In this document: one piece after another, positions 56,701-64,000 of the stretch
Layout of the letters: every line of letters begins with the position of its first letter
Position numbering within the stretch: the first letter of the stretch is position 1
Source: Streptomyces werraensis
Lineage (GTDB): Bacteria; Actinomycetota; Actinomycetes; Streptomycetales; Streptomycetaceae
DNA: 64,000 nt
Assembly: GCA_014656175.1 (NCBI GenBank)
Contig: BNBX01000011.1
Span: 1,420 to 65,419, forward strand
Direction of reading: 5' to 3'
Made by a program: the position numbers and the translations under genes
The notes under the pieces: generated by a model
What the model was told of the DNA's origin: nothing
The model's input: only the letters and a program-made list of their open reading frames with translations
The model's database searches: none

Positions 56701-57544
56701 TGCGCTCCGCCGCCTCGACCACGTTGACGAGCAGCTGCGCCCGGGTCATCGGGCCGACGCCGCCGGGGTTGGGCGCGACCCAGCCGGCCACCTCGGCCAC
56801 GCCCGGGTGGACGTCGCCGACGATCTTGCCCTCGGCGCTGCGGGAGACGCCGACGTCCAGGACGGCCGCGCCCGGCTTGACGTCCTCGGGACGGATCAGG
56901 TGGGCGCTGCCCGCCGCGGCGATGACGATGTCCGCGCGCTTCAGGTGTGCGGACAGGTCGCGGGTGCCGGTGTGGCACTGGGTCACGGTGGCGTTCTCGC
57001 TGCGCCGGGTCAGCAGCAGCGGCATCGGACGGCCGATGGTCACGCCGCGGCCGACGACCACCACCTCGGCGCCCTTGATCTCCACGCCGTGGCGGCGCAG
57101 GAGCGTGATGATGCCGTTGGGCGTGCAGGGCAGCGGGGCGGGCTCGTTGAGGACGAGACGGCCGAGGTTCATCGGGTGGAGGCCGTCGGCGTCCTTCTCC
57201 GGGTCCATCAGCTCGAGGATGCGGTTCTCGTCGATGCCCTTGGGGAGCGGCAGCTGGACGATGTAGCCGGTGCAGGCCGGGTCCTCGTTCAGCTCGCGGA
57301 CCACCGCCTCGATCTCCTCCTGCGTGGCGGTGGCGGGCAGTTCGCGCTGGATGGAGGCGATGCCCACCTGGGCGCAGTCGCGGTGCTTGCCGGCGACGTA
57401 CTTCTGGCTGCCGGGGTCGTCCCCCACGAGGATCGTGCCGAGGCCGGGCGTGACGCCCTTCTCCTTCAGCGCCGCCACGCGGGCGGTCAGATCGGACTTG
57501 ATCTCGGCTGCGGTGGCCTTGCCATCGAGAATCTGGGCGGTCAT
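56690..57544 (-). CDS. folD: Bifunctional methylene-THF dehydrogenase/methenyl-THF cyclohydrolase
   Basis: Converts 5,10-methylene-THF to 10-formyl-THF with NADP, supplying purH and purN. The 284-residue protein has the catalytic Lys in SQKYVAGKHRDCAQVGI, the QLPLPKGID segment, DADGLHPMNLGRL, PCTPNGIITLLRRHGVEIKG, the cofactor motif VVVGRGVTIGRPMPLLL and the ending PGGVGPMTRAQLLVNVVEAA. ATG 57544 is the natural start (MTAQILDGKATAAEIKSDLT). No ZTP riboswitch is visible upstream, unlike glyA. The DUF3017 gene overlaps its 3' end. Confidence 0.96.
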   Translation of the reverse strand: MTAQILDGKATAAEIKSDLTARVAALKEKGVTPGLGTILVGDDPGSQKYVAGKHRDCAQVGIASIQRELPATATQEEIEAVVRELNEDPACTGYIVQLPLPKGIDENRILELMDPEKDADGLHPMNLGRLVLNEPAPLPCTPNGIITLLRRHGVEIKGAEVVVVGRGVTIGRPMPLLLTRRSENATVTQCHTGTRDLSAHLKRADIVIAAAGSAHLIRPEDVKPGAAVLDVGVSRSAEGKIVGDVHPGVAEVAGWVAPNPGGVGPMTRAQLLVNVVEAAERSVG

Positions 57545-57662
57545 GGCCCCATCCTCGCGGATGACCGGGCCCCTGTTCCAATCAGCCCGCATTCCGGTCG
57601 GCCGCGGCGCCCGGACCGGGCATTCGCTCACCATCGGCCGCAATACGAGCAAGATCGCGATG

Positions 57663-57674
57663 TTGCACTTGCAC
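57663..57674. promoter_or_regulatory. Tandem TTGCAC repeat in an A/T-rich divergent region
   Basis: TTGCACTTGCAC (57663-57674), within a TGTTG...CAACA inverted arrangement, sits in an unusually A/T-rich stretch (about 57640-57720) between folD (-) and the gene at 57834 (+). It is a candidate regulator site or promoter for either gene. A 16-codon frame starting ATG 57722 is too short to call. Confidence 0.35.
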
Positions 57675-57833
57675 AACACATATGTCGTACCGCTGGACAA
57701 GGAAAGGAACGGTCAAGAACGATGAACGCACAGTGCCGCGGGCAGAACCGGGGGGACGGACCGCATCTGTAGTACTTCCTCCGCGCCGTGCCTCGCGTCC
57801 CCGCACCAGAAGCGCAACGGAGGAAGAACCGCC

Positions 57834-58412
57834 ATGAGTTTCGGCGACCCGAACAACCCCTACGGGCAGCCGCCCCAGCAGCCCCAGGCCGGCCCCGGCT
57901 ACGGCTACCCCCAGCAGCCCGGCCAGCCCGGGTACGGCTACCCGTCGGCGCCCCCGGTGGGCCAGCCGTACGGCGGCGGTTACGTCCCCACCCAGATGCC
58001 CGGCATCACGCGCGCCGCGCAGATCCTGGTCGGCGTGATCGCGCTCGCACACGTGATCATCGCGGCCGTGTACGGCGTGGCGCTGGCGCAGTGGGACGAG
58101 TCGATGCGCGAGGCCGACCTCACGGCCGAGGCCGAGCAGTACGCCGACCTCGGCAAGGGCGTCGTCGTCTTCTTCGCCGGCCTGGCCGCCGTCTTCGCGA
58201 TCCTCGGCCTGGTCCTCCTGCTGCAGTACGCCAAGGGCGGCAGCTCGGTGCGCGTCTGCTCCATCGTGTACGCGTCGTTCGCCATCGTCAGCGGCCTCTT
58301 CGCGCTGGCCATCTACCTGCTCGGCCTGGTCATCTGGGTCGTGTCGATCCTGGTGATCGTGTTCTGCGCGAAGCGGGCGAGCGCCGAGTGGTTCCGGCGC
58401 CCGAGGTACTGA
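57834..58412 (+). CDS. Membrane protein with Pro/Gly/Tyr-rich N-terminus
   Basis: A 192-residue protein. The first ~52 residues are low-complexity GYGYPQQPGQPG-type repeats exposed in the cytoplasm. Three to four helices follow (AAQILVGVIALAHVIIAAVY, VVVFFAGLAAVFAILGLVLL, VYASFAIVSGLFALAIYLLG, IWVVSILVIVFC). Such proteins (DUF4064/DUF4190-like plan) are common in Streptomyces and unassigned. A GGAGGAAG ribosome site precedes the ATG. It is followed by a clear hairpin terminator, so it is monocistronic. Confidence 0.85.
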   Translation: MSFGDPNNPYGQPPQQPQAGPGYGYPQQPGQPGYGYPSAPPVGQPYGGGYVPTQMPGITRAAQILVGVIALAHVIIAAVYGVALAQWDESMREADLTAEAEQYADLGKGVVVFFAGLAAVFAILGLVLLLQYAKGGSSVRVCSIVYASFAIVSGLFALAIYLLGLVIWVVSILVIVFCAKRASAEWFRRPRY

Positions 58413-58447
58413 TCCCGGGAGACCGTCCGTCCCGGCGTTCCACCACA

Positions 58448-58482
58448 AGGCCGTGTCCGCCCCTCGCAGGGGGACACGGCCT
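58448..58482 (+). terminator. Terminator of the gene at 57834
   Basis: AGGCCGTGTC...CCCCT pairs with AGGGG GACACGGCCT around a CGC loop with a 2-base bulge, followed by CGGTGTTT. Confidence 0.75.
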
Positions 58483-58619
58483 CGGTGTTTCCGGCAACGG
58501 ACCCGCCCGATTCACGCCATTCCCGCCGCACACCCGTGTCGCACCCGATCGGGGGAGGCCCGGCCCAGGCGTGCCGCCCTACCCTGACCGAGTAGCTGTC
58601 AGGCATGGGGGGATGCACC

Positions 58620-59369
58620 GTGTACAGCCTCATCGTCGTACCTCCGGCGACCGCGCCGGAGGACTCGGGCCGCCGCGACCGGCTCCGTCTGGCCCCCGGC
58701 GAGCGCCTCTCCTTCGGCCGCGCCCCGCACGGCAACGGCCTGTGCATCGCGCACGACGGGGTGTCCCGCAGAGCCGGTGAGATCACCGCGCAGGGCGCCT
58801 ACTGGCTGCTGAGCAACCTCAGCCGGGAGCAGACGTACGTCGTGGAGAACCCGGAGGGCGCGGGCGAGCACATCAAGGTCGGGCCGGGCCGCCTGGACGC
58901 GCCGGTGCCGTTCGAGTTCTCCCGGATCGTGCTGCCGGCCTGCGGCGACCTGCTGCCGCTGGAGGTGTGGGCGCCCTGCCACGAGCACGTCCGCCTGGAC
59001 TCCGGCGACGACGGCGCCGCCACCGCCCCCGCCTTCTCCCTGGACCGCTCCAAGCGGTACTTCGCCGTGCTGGCCGCGCTGTGCGAGCCGCGGCTGCGCG
59101 GGGCGCCGCACGCGCCGCTGCCCACGGTGGAGCAGGTGGCGGAGCGACTGCGCCCGGTGTGGCCGGCCGCGTCCCGCACGGCGGTGCGGTGGAACATCGA
59201 CTATCTGGCGGTGAAGCTGCGCCTCAAGCCCGGCCCGGAGAGCGCGGATCCGGGTCCGCGGCTGAACGGCAAGAAGGAGTCGCTGGTCTCCCTGGCGCTC
59301 CGTTTCGACCTGGTCCGCGAGGACGACCTGGTGGTCCTGGCGGCGCCGCTCCGCCAGGGGGTCCGGTGA
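58620..59369 (+). CDS. FHA-like domain protein coupled to a Ser/Thr kinase
   Basis: A 249-residue cytoplasmic protein. The N-terminal ~110 residues resemble an FHA phosphothreonine-binding fold (LAPGERLSFGRAPHGNGLCI, VSRRAGEI, YWLLSNLSREQTYVVE). The C-terminal ~100 residues look like a winged helix (SRTAVRWNIDYLAVKLRLKP, KKESLVSLALRFDLVREDDL). GTG 58620 is preferred over ATG 58605 because GGGGGGA lies before it. Its stop overlaps the kinase start (GTGA), so it is probably the kinase substrate or reader. Key FHA residues (Gly-Arg, Ser-xx-His) are only partly kept: GR is present, SRRAGE replaces SxxHAE. Confidence 0.8.
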   Translation: MYSLIVVPPATAPEDSGRRDRLRLAPGERLSFGRAPHGNGLCIAHDGVSRRAGEITAQGAYWLLSNLSREQTYVVENPEGAGEHIKVGPGRLDAPVPFEFSRIVLPACGDLLPLEVWAPCHEHVRLDSGDDGAATAPAFSLDRSKRYFAVLAALCEPRLRGAPHAPLPTVEQVAERLRPVWPAASRTAVRWNIDYLAVKLRLKPGPESADPGPRLNGKKESLVSLALRFDLVREDDLVVLAAPLRQGVR

Positions 59370-60910
59370 CGGAGACGTACGCCGTGCCGGTGCCCAAGGG
59401 GTACCGGGTGGGCGCGTGGGAGGTGCGCGAGCCGATCGCCACGGGCGCCTTCGGCAGCGTGTACGCCGGCCGCCGCACCGGAGGCGGCGGGGACGGCCCG
59501 CGTAACGTCGCGCTGAAGTTCCTGCCCACCGGCACCCGCACCCCGCGCCAGCTTCACCATTTGCGTGAGCTGGCCGAGCGTGAGGTCGAGGTGCTGCGCC
59601 GGCTGAGACAGCCGCGCCTGATCCGGATGTTCGAGACGCTGACCGTCGACGACCCCGGCCGTCCGGAGCTGGACGGCGCCACCGTGCTGGTGCTGGAGAA
59701 GGCGGAGGGCTCGCTGTCCGCGCTGCTGGACGCCTCGCCCCGGCCGGGCGCCGGGCCCGGCCTGCTCGCCCAGATCTGCGAGGGGCTGGCGCAGCTGCAC
59801 CGGGCGGGCTGGGTGCACGGCGACCTGAAACCGGGCAACGTGCTGCTGATGGCGGACGGTTCCGTCCGTCTCGCCGACTTCAACATGGCCGCCGAGCTCG
59901 AGGGCACGCACGCCTACACGTCCGCGTTCTCCACACCCGACTACACCCCGCCCGAGCTGCTGTGGTCCGAGATCGGCGAGCGGGGCCGTCGCATCCGCGC
60001 GTCCGCCGACGTGTGGGCGTTCGGCGTGCTCGCCCATCTGGTGCTCACCGGTGCGTTCCCGCTGCCCGGCGCCACCCCGGCGGCCCGCCGCACGGCCGCC
60101 GCCGCGTACGCTGCCGGCACCGACGAGCTGCGGCTCTCCCCCGAACTCCCGGACGCCTGGCGGGACGTCGTCCGCGCCTGTCTGTCCCGCACGCACGCGG
60201 AGCGGATCGGCGTGGAGGAACTGGTGCGCCGGGTGCGGGACGCGGCCGGCGCGGAACGCCCCTTCCGGCTGCCCCGGCTGCTGTCCGCGCGGCGCCGCTC
60301 CCGGCGTACGGTCGCCGTCTCGGCGGCCCTGGCGACCGCCGCGGTGGCCCTCGTCGGGTACGGCGTCGACCGGTGGGCCCTGTCCGACGGCGAGCCGGGC
60401 GCGAGCGCCAACGCCTCCGCCACGTACGGCGCCGACGTGCTGCGCACGGACCGCGGCGTGCCGGTCGCCTACCGGCTGCTGATCGTGGAGACCGCGCACG
60501 ACTGCCGCAGCGAGGACGTCACCGCGCCACTGATCGCGGCCATGCTGAAGGTGGAGAGCGACTTCGACCCCGACCTGTCGGACCCGGCCAGGAACGAGTA
60601 CGGCATCGCGCGCTGGACGCCGAAGGTGCTGCGGTGGTGGATGAACGAGGACGGCACACCGGGCGAGACGGTCCCCGAGCCGCCGTTCCCGCCCGCCGAG
60701 TCGGTGCCCGCGATGGGCCGCTACCTGTGCTGGATCGCGCCCCGGCTGGACGACGACCTGCGGGAGGACCGGCGGGTGCTGATCGCCGCCGCCTACCGCA
60801 CGTCGTGGCGCAGGGTGAACGACGCGGGGGGCGTCCCCGCCACGTACCGCTCCTACGCCGACCGTGTCGCCCATTATCTGAAGGAGTACGCCCCGCCCGG
60901 CCGGAGATGA
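59366..60910 (+). CDS. Membrane Ser/Thr protein kinase fused to an extracellular lytic-transglycosylase-like domain
   Basis: A 514-residue protein. The kinase domain (about 15-295) has the glycine loop IATGAFGSVYAG, ATP-binding K51 in VALKFL, catalytic loop VHGDLKPGNVLL (D153), PDYTPPELL and ADVWAFGVLAHLV. The metal-binding DFG is DFN (171-173), an unusual change. One helix (about 314-334, TVAVSAALATAAVALVGYG) leads to an outer domain. Within it PLIAAMLKVESDFDPDLSDP, then YGIARWTPKVLRWWM, match the SLT/lysozyme-like pattern with E397 as the expected catalytic acid. It would thus link peptidoglycan binding or cleavage outside to phosphorylation inside. It is coupled to the FHA-like gene. Confidence 0.85.
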   Translation: MTETYAVPVPKGYRVGAWEVREPIATGAFGSVYAGRRTGGGGDGPRNVALKFLPTGTRTPRQLHHLRELAEREVEVLRRLRQPRLIRMFETLTVDDPGRPELDGATVLVLEKAEGSLSALLDASPRPGAGPGLLAQICEGLAQLHRAGWVHGDLKPGNVLLMADGSVRLADFNMAAELEGTHAYTSAFSTPDYTPPELLWSEIGERGRRIRASADVWAFGVLAHLVLTGAFPLPGATPAARRTAAAAYAAGTDELRLSPELPDAWRDVVRACLSRTHAERIGVEELVRRVRDAAGAERPFRLPRLLSARRRSRRTVAVSAALATAAVALVGYGVDRWALSDGEPGASANASATYGADVLRTDRGVPVAYRLLIVETAHDCRSEDVTAPLIAAMLKVESDFDPDLSDPARNEYGIARWTPKVLRWWMNEDGTPGETVPEPPFPPAESVPAMGRYLCWIAPRLDDDLREDRRVLIAAAYRTSWRRVNDAGGVPATYRSYADRVAHYLKEYAPPGRR

Positions 60911-60934
60911 CCCTCGCAGGTGCGACGCGGGCAC

Positions 60935-60986
60935 GCCGGACGGCGGTGGCCCGGTCCGGGAGAGGACCGGGCCACCGTCGTCCGGC
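60935..60986. terminator. Bidirectional terminator between the kinase and purH
   Basis: CGGTGGCCCGGTCC (60944-60957) pairs perfectly with GGACCGGGCCACCG (60964-60977) around six bases. The stem extends outward to 60935/60986 with one G-T pair, about 23 bp in all. It lies between convergent genes and can end both transcripts. Confidence 0.85.
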
Positions 60987-60993
60987 TCGGTGC

Positions 60994-62556
60994 TCAGTGG
61001 AAGAAGTGCCGCGTCCCCGTGAAGTACATCGTCACGCCCGCCTTCTTCGCGGCCTCGACGACCAGTTCGTCACGGACCGAACCGCCCGGCTGGACCACGG
61101 CCTTCACACCGGCCTCGGTGAGGATCTCCAGGCCGTCGGGGAAGGGGAAGAACGCGTCGGACGCGGCGAAGGAGCCGCGGGCGCGCTCGGCGCCGGCGCG
61201 CTCGACCGCCAGCTTCGCGGAGTCGACGCGGTTGACCTGGCCCATGCCGACGCCGACGGACGCGCCGTCCTTGGCGAGCAGGATCGCGTTGGACTTCACC
61301 GCGCGGCAGGCCTTCCAGGCGAACGCCAGGTCGGCCAGCTCGGCCTCGGACAGGGCCTCGCCGGTGGCCAGCGTCCAGGTCGCCGGGTCGTCGCCCTCGG
61401 CCTGGAGCCGGTCGGTGACCTGGAGCAGCGCGCCGCCGTCGATCGGCTTGACCTCGACCGGGGCGGACGGCGCCTCGGGGGCGCGCAGCACGCGGATGTT
61501 CTTCTTCCTGGTGAGCGCCTCCAGGGCGCCCTCCTCGTAGTCCGGGGCCACGATGACCTCGGTGAAGATCTCGGCGACCTGCTCGGCCATCTCCTTGGAG
61601 ACCGGGCGGTTCACCGCGATCACCCCGCCGAACGCCGACAGCGGGTCGCAGGCGTGCGCCTTGCGGTGCGCCTCGGCGACGTCCGCGCCGACCGCGATGC
61701 CGCACGGGTTGGCGTGCTTGATGATCGCGACGGCCGGGGCGTCGTGGTCGTACGCGGCACGGAGCGCGGCGTCCGTGTCCGTGTAGTTGTTGTACGACAT
61801 CTCCTTGCCGTGCAGCTGCTCGGCCTGCGCGAGGCCGCCCGTGCCGGACACGTACAGGGCCGCGGGCTGGTGCGGGTTCTCGCCGTAGCGCAGGGTGTCC
61901 TTGCGCTCCCAGGTGGCGCCGAGGAAGTCGGGGAACTGCGAGTCGTCGACGGGTGCGTACTCGGACGCGAACCAGGAGGCGACCGCCACGTCGTAGGCGG
62001 CCGTGTGCTGGAAGGCCTCCGCGGCGAGCCGCTTGCGGGTGGTGAGGTCGAAGCCGCCGGCCCGGACCGCGGCGAGGACGTCGCCGTAGCGGGCGGGGCT
62101 GGTGACGACGGCGACCGACGGGTGGTTCTTGGCGGCGGCGCGGACCATCGAGGGGCCGCCGATGTCGATCTGCTCCACGCACTCGTCGGGCGAGGCGCCG
62201 GAGGCGACGGTCTCACGGAACGGGTAGAGGTTCACGACGACCAGGTCGAACGGCTCCACGCCGAGGTCCTTGAGCTGCTGCTCGTGGTCGGCGAGACGCA
62301 GGTCGGCGAGGATTCCGGCGTGCACCTTGGGGTGCAGCGTCTTGACCCGGCCGTCCAGGCACTCGGGGAAGCCGGTCAGCTCCTCGACCTTGGTCACGGG
62401 GACGCCCGCGGCGGCGATCTTCGCGGCGGTGGACCCGGTGGAGACCAGCTCCACCCCGGCCTCGTGCAGGCCGCGCGCGAGATCCTCGAGGCCGGTCTTG
62501 TCGTAGACGCTGACGAGCGCCCGTCGAATGGCCCGCTTGTTGCTCTCGGCGGTCAC
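60994..62556 (-). CDS. purH: Bifunctional AICAR formyltransferase/IMP cyclohydrolase
   Basis: Catalyses the last two steps of IMP synthesis using 10-formyl-THF. The 520-residue protein has the N-terminal cyclohydrolase (RALVSVYDKTGLEDLARGLH, STGSTAAKIAAAGVPVTKVE, KTLHPKVHAGILA, VVVNLYPFRETVA, DIGGPSMVRAAAKNH). The C-terminal transformylase has LRYGENPHQPAALY, IIKHANPCGIAVG, CDPLSAFGGVIAVNRPV and the final GGSVRDELVVEAAKKAGV. GTG 62556 overlaps the purN stop by GTGA, so purN-purH is one unit. The GSVRD segment and ending TGTRHFFH are intact. Confidence 0.97.
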   Translation of the reverse strand: MTAESNKRAIRRALVSVYDKTGLEDLARGLHEAGVELVSTGSTAAKIAAAGVPVTKVEELTGFPECLDGRVKTLHPKVHAGILADLRLADHEQQLKDLGVEPFDLVVVNLYPFRETVASGASPDECVEQIDIGGPSMVRAAAKNHPSVAVVTSPARYGDVLAAVRAGGFDLTTRKRLAAEAFQHTAAYDVAVASWFASEYAPVDDSQFPDFLGATWERKDTLRYGENPHQPAALYVSGTGGLAQAEQLHGKEMSYNNYTDTDAALRAAYDHDAPAVAIIKHANPCGIAVGADVAEAHRKAHACDPLSAFGGVIAVNRPVSKEMAEQVAEIFTEVIVAPDYEEGALEALTRKKNIRVLRAPEAPSAPVEVKPIDGGALLQVTDRLQAEGDDPATWTLATGEALSEAELADLAFAWKACRAVKSNAILLAKDGASVGVGMGQVNRVDSAKLAVERAGAERARGSFAASDAFFPFPDGLEILTEAGVKAVVQPGGSVRDELVVEAAKKAGVTMYFTGTRHFFH

Positions 62557-63194
62557 TGGATAACTACCTTTCGTCCCTCGATGCGATAGCCGTTGCGGGC
62601 GAGGCGCCCCACGACCTCGACGAGCAGCTTGCGCTCGACTTCCTTGATGCGCTCGTGCAGAGCGCTCTCGTCGTCCTCGTCCCGGACCTCCACCACGCCC
62701 TGCGCGATGATCGGCCCGGTGTCGACGCCGTCGTCGACGAAGTGGACGGTGCAGCCGGTGACCTTGGCGCCGTACGCGAGCGCGTCCCGTACGCCGTGGG
62801 CTCCCGGGAAACTGGGCAGCAGGGCGGGGTGGGTGTTCACGAACCGCCCGCCGAAGCGCGCGAGGAACTCCTTCCCCACAATCTTCATGAACCCGGCGGA
62901 CACCACGAGGTCGGGCTCGTACGCGGCGACGGCCTCGGCGAGCGCCGCGTCCCACTCCTCGCGGGTCGGGTGGTCCTTGACCTTGCACACGAAGGTCGGC
63001 AGCCCGGCGCGCTCGGCGCGGGCCAGTCCTTCGATGCCCTCGCGGTCCGCGCCGACGGCGACGACCTCGGCCCCGTAGGCGTCGGGTCCGACGGCGGCGA
63101 TCCCGTCGAGGAGCGCCTGCAGATTGGTGCCGGATCCGGAGACCAGCACGACGAGACGACGCCTGGCGCGCTCGGCCACGGGCTTGGCGGCCAC
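62553..63194 (-). CDS. purN: Phosphoribosylglycinamide formyltransferase
   Basis: Transfers the formyl group of 10-formyl-THF to GAR in purine synthesis. The 213-residue protein starts at GTG 63194 (AAAGGG upstream) as VAAKPVAERARRRLVVLVSG. The nucleotide loop is VSGSGTNLQALLDGI. The catalytic Asn-His-Asp set is in VNTHPALLPSFPGAHGVRDA and GCTVHFVDDGVDTGPII, with AGFMKIVGKEFL between. It is followed by the coupled purH. The leader upstream (63195-63500) has no ZTP-riboswitch signature. Confidence 0.95.
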   Translation of the reverse strand: MAAKPVAERARRRLVVLVSGSGTNLQALLDGIAAVGPDAYGAEVVAVGADREGIEGLARAERAGLPTFVCKVKDHPTREEWDAALAEAVAAYEPDLVVSAGFMKIVGKEFLARFGGRFVNTHPALLPSFPGAHGVRDALAYGAKVTGCTVHFVDDGVDTGPIIAQGVVEVRDEDDESALHERIKEVERKLLVEVVGRLARNGYRIEGRKVVIQ

Positions 63195-63581
63195 GGTGGG
63201 GCCCTTTCTCGGGGAGCGTCTGTACGGCCGGCGGCACAGCGCTTTGTACATTCCTACGAATGCTTCGCGCCCCCTGATACGGGGAAGCCTACGAAGCGGC
63301 CGACCGGCAGCAACGATACCGGCACTCCCGACGGGCCCCCACGGGACGGGGGCGTGGCCGGAAGGTAGCGTCTGGTAGGAGCAGGCCGGGGTACGCAGCT
63401 CCTGGACACCGGGGCGCACGGGAACGCCGACCGCGCACCGTTCGTTCACAGGGCGACGGACCCGGGCCGCGCGGAGCTGACGGGAACGCACCAGCTCACC
63501 GCTCACTCGTAGTCGATACGTCGTGCGAGGCGGTCACACCGCACTCACGCCGTGCTTCACAAAGGGGAAGACGCTCACTTG

Positions 63582-64000
63582 ATGCCGGACCGCAGCCTGC
63601 GACTCCTCACGTTCCCCCAGCAGTCGGCCCAGGGAGGGGAGCGTGGCGCCGTGCTGCTGCGGGAGCGCCCCTCCTCGCCGCCCGAGGCCCCCCGCGGCGA
63701 CGGCGACGACCGCCGTGACGGCCAGGACTCCCGGGACGGTCAGGGGGCGGGCCAGGACGACAATCCGTTCGCGCCCCCGCCGGAAGGCACGCCCGACCGC
63801 CCCTGGCAGCCCCGCCATCCCTCGGGCGGCGAGGGCGAGGGCGGCGGCCGCTCCCCCTGGGGCCGCAACTGGAGCGACCGGCAGCCCGGCCGCTCCCCCG
63901 GCGGCTTCGGCGAGCGTCCGCGCGGCCCGGAGGGGCAGGGCGGCGGCCAGCAGGGTCCGGGCATGCGCTGGGACCCCACGGACCCGGCCCAGCGCCGCGC
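63582..64000 (+). CDS. Start of a Gly/Pro/Asp-rich protein, cut by the window end
   Basis: An open frame from ATG 63582, preceded at a distance by AAGGGGAAG, runs to the end of the window. The visible ~140 residues are hydrophilic and low-complexity (PPEAPRGDGDDRRDGQDSRD, DDNPFAPPPEGTPDRPWQPR), ending GPGMRWDPTDPAQRRA. The WDPTDPAQRRAR ending is the kind that in Streptomyces precedes membrane helices of small DUF4190-like proteins, which would lie beyond the window. A later start at ATG 63963 (MRWDPTD) is possible. Divergent from purN. Confidence 0.5.
   Translation, partial: MPDRSLRLLTFPQQSAQGGERGAVLLRERPSSPPEAPRGDGDDRRDGQDSRDGQGAGQDDNPFAPPPEGTPDRPWQPRHPSGGEGEGGGRSPWGRNWSDRQPGRSPGGFGERPRGPEGQGGGQQGPGMRWDPTDPAQRR

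Noticed and set aside
57722..57772. 16-codon frame MNAQCRGQNRGDGPHL before the membrane-protein gene
   Set aside because: A purine-rich stretch precedes it, but it is too short, lacks the repeated codons of a leader peptide, and no attenuator hairpin follows.
56690..63600. Possible ZTP riboswitches upstream of folD and purN
   Set aside because: I looked for the GCCTGGGC and CGGGGAGCG blocks on the minus strand before both genes and did not find them.
63534..63979. Minus-strand frames at the right end
   Set aside because: They are short, arginine/proline-rich and lie opposite the more plausible plus-strand frame that begins at 63582.

Overview
The window is chromosomal DNA of a high-GC actinomycete, almost certainly a Streptomyces. 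The evidence is the very high GC, the G/C third codon positions, the many GTG starts and 1-4 nt stop/start overlaps, the single TTA leucine codon I can find, typical Streptomyces intergenic repeats, and the gene content (sdhCDAB, mdh, folD, purH/purN, glyA, trpS). I see no tRNA, rRNA, CRISPR, IS element or prophage. It reads as chromosome core carrying small regulatory, envelope and resistance modules.

Layout. 0-8 kb: two paralogous ECF sigma/anti-sigma-like pairs, three unassigned genes and a GH20 beta-N-acetylhexosaminidase, all on the minus strand. 8-12.5 kb: a degenerate OHCU-decarboxylase-like gene, then sdhCDAB. 12.5-17.4 kb: a NarL-type two-component system facing an MFS exporter/FAD monooxygenase pair; the same 14-bp palindrome lies upstream of both units, and the exporter has a TTA codon at position 11. 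17.4-19.3 kb: a small membrane protein, a DCC-family protein and a TetR regulator behind two TTGAAC-N2-GTTCAA palindromes. 19.3-24 kb: an MMPL transporter with a C-terminal beta-sandwich, divergent from an OmpR/histidine-kinase pair. 24-28 kb: a metallophosphoesterase, a small membrane protein and a secreted D,D-carboxypeptidase.

27-32.4 kb holds the genes expected for polyprenyl-phosphoryl-arabinose synthesis: PAP2 phosphatase, UbiA-type phosphoribosyltransferase, GtrA and YihY membrane proteins, and divergently dprE1-dprE2. This is the mycobacterial arabinogalactan precursor pathway in an organism not known to make arabinogalactan. 32-38 kb: a 2'-5' RNA ligase family protein, trpS, a third ECF/anti-sigma pair, a secreted protein and glyA. 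A convincing ZTP (pfl) riboswitch precedes glyA. 38-42 kb: a YgiB/YgiC-like lipoprotein and ATP-grasp pair, and a MocR regulator divergent from an AhpD-like protein. 42-49.6 kb: a five-gene choline/betaine operon (aldehyde dehydrogenase, GMC choline dehydrogenase, ATPase, double permease, binding lipoprotein).

49.9-52.9 kb is the most enigmatic part. It is a three-gene operon in which the last residues of a large membrane protein and the first residues of the next small protein share an identical 12-residue motif with different codons. 53-64 kb: mdh, an XRE/DUF2690 membrane regulator, DUF3017, folD, a small membrane protein, an FHA-like protein coupled to a Ser/Thr kinase fused to an extracellular lytic-transglycosylase-like domain, purH, purN and the start of another gene.

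One-carbon and purine metabolism (glyA under a ZTP switch, folD, purN, purH) and the TCA cycle (sdh, mdh) are the metabolic themes. Envelope lipids, osmoprotection and signalling are the accessory themes. All functions are inferred from sequence patterns and family knowledge; no database search was run.
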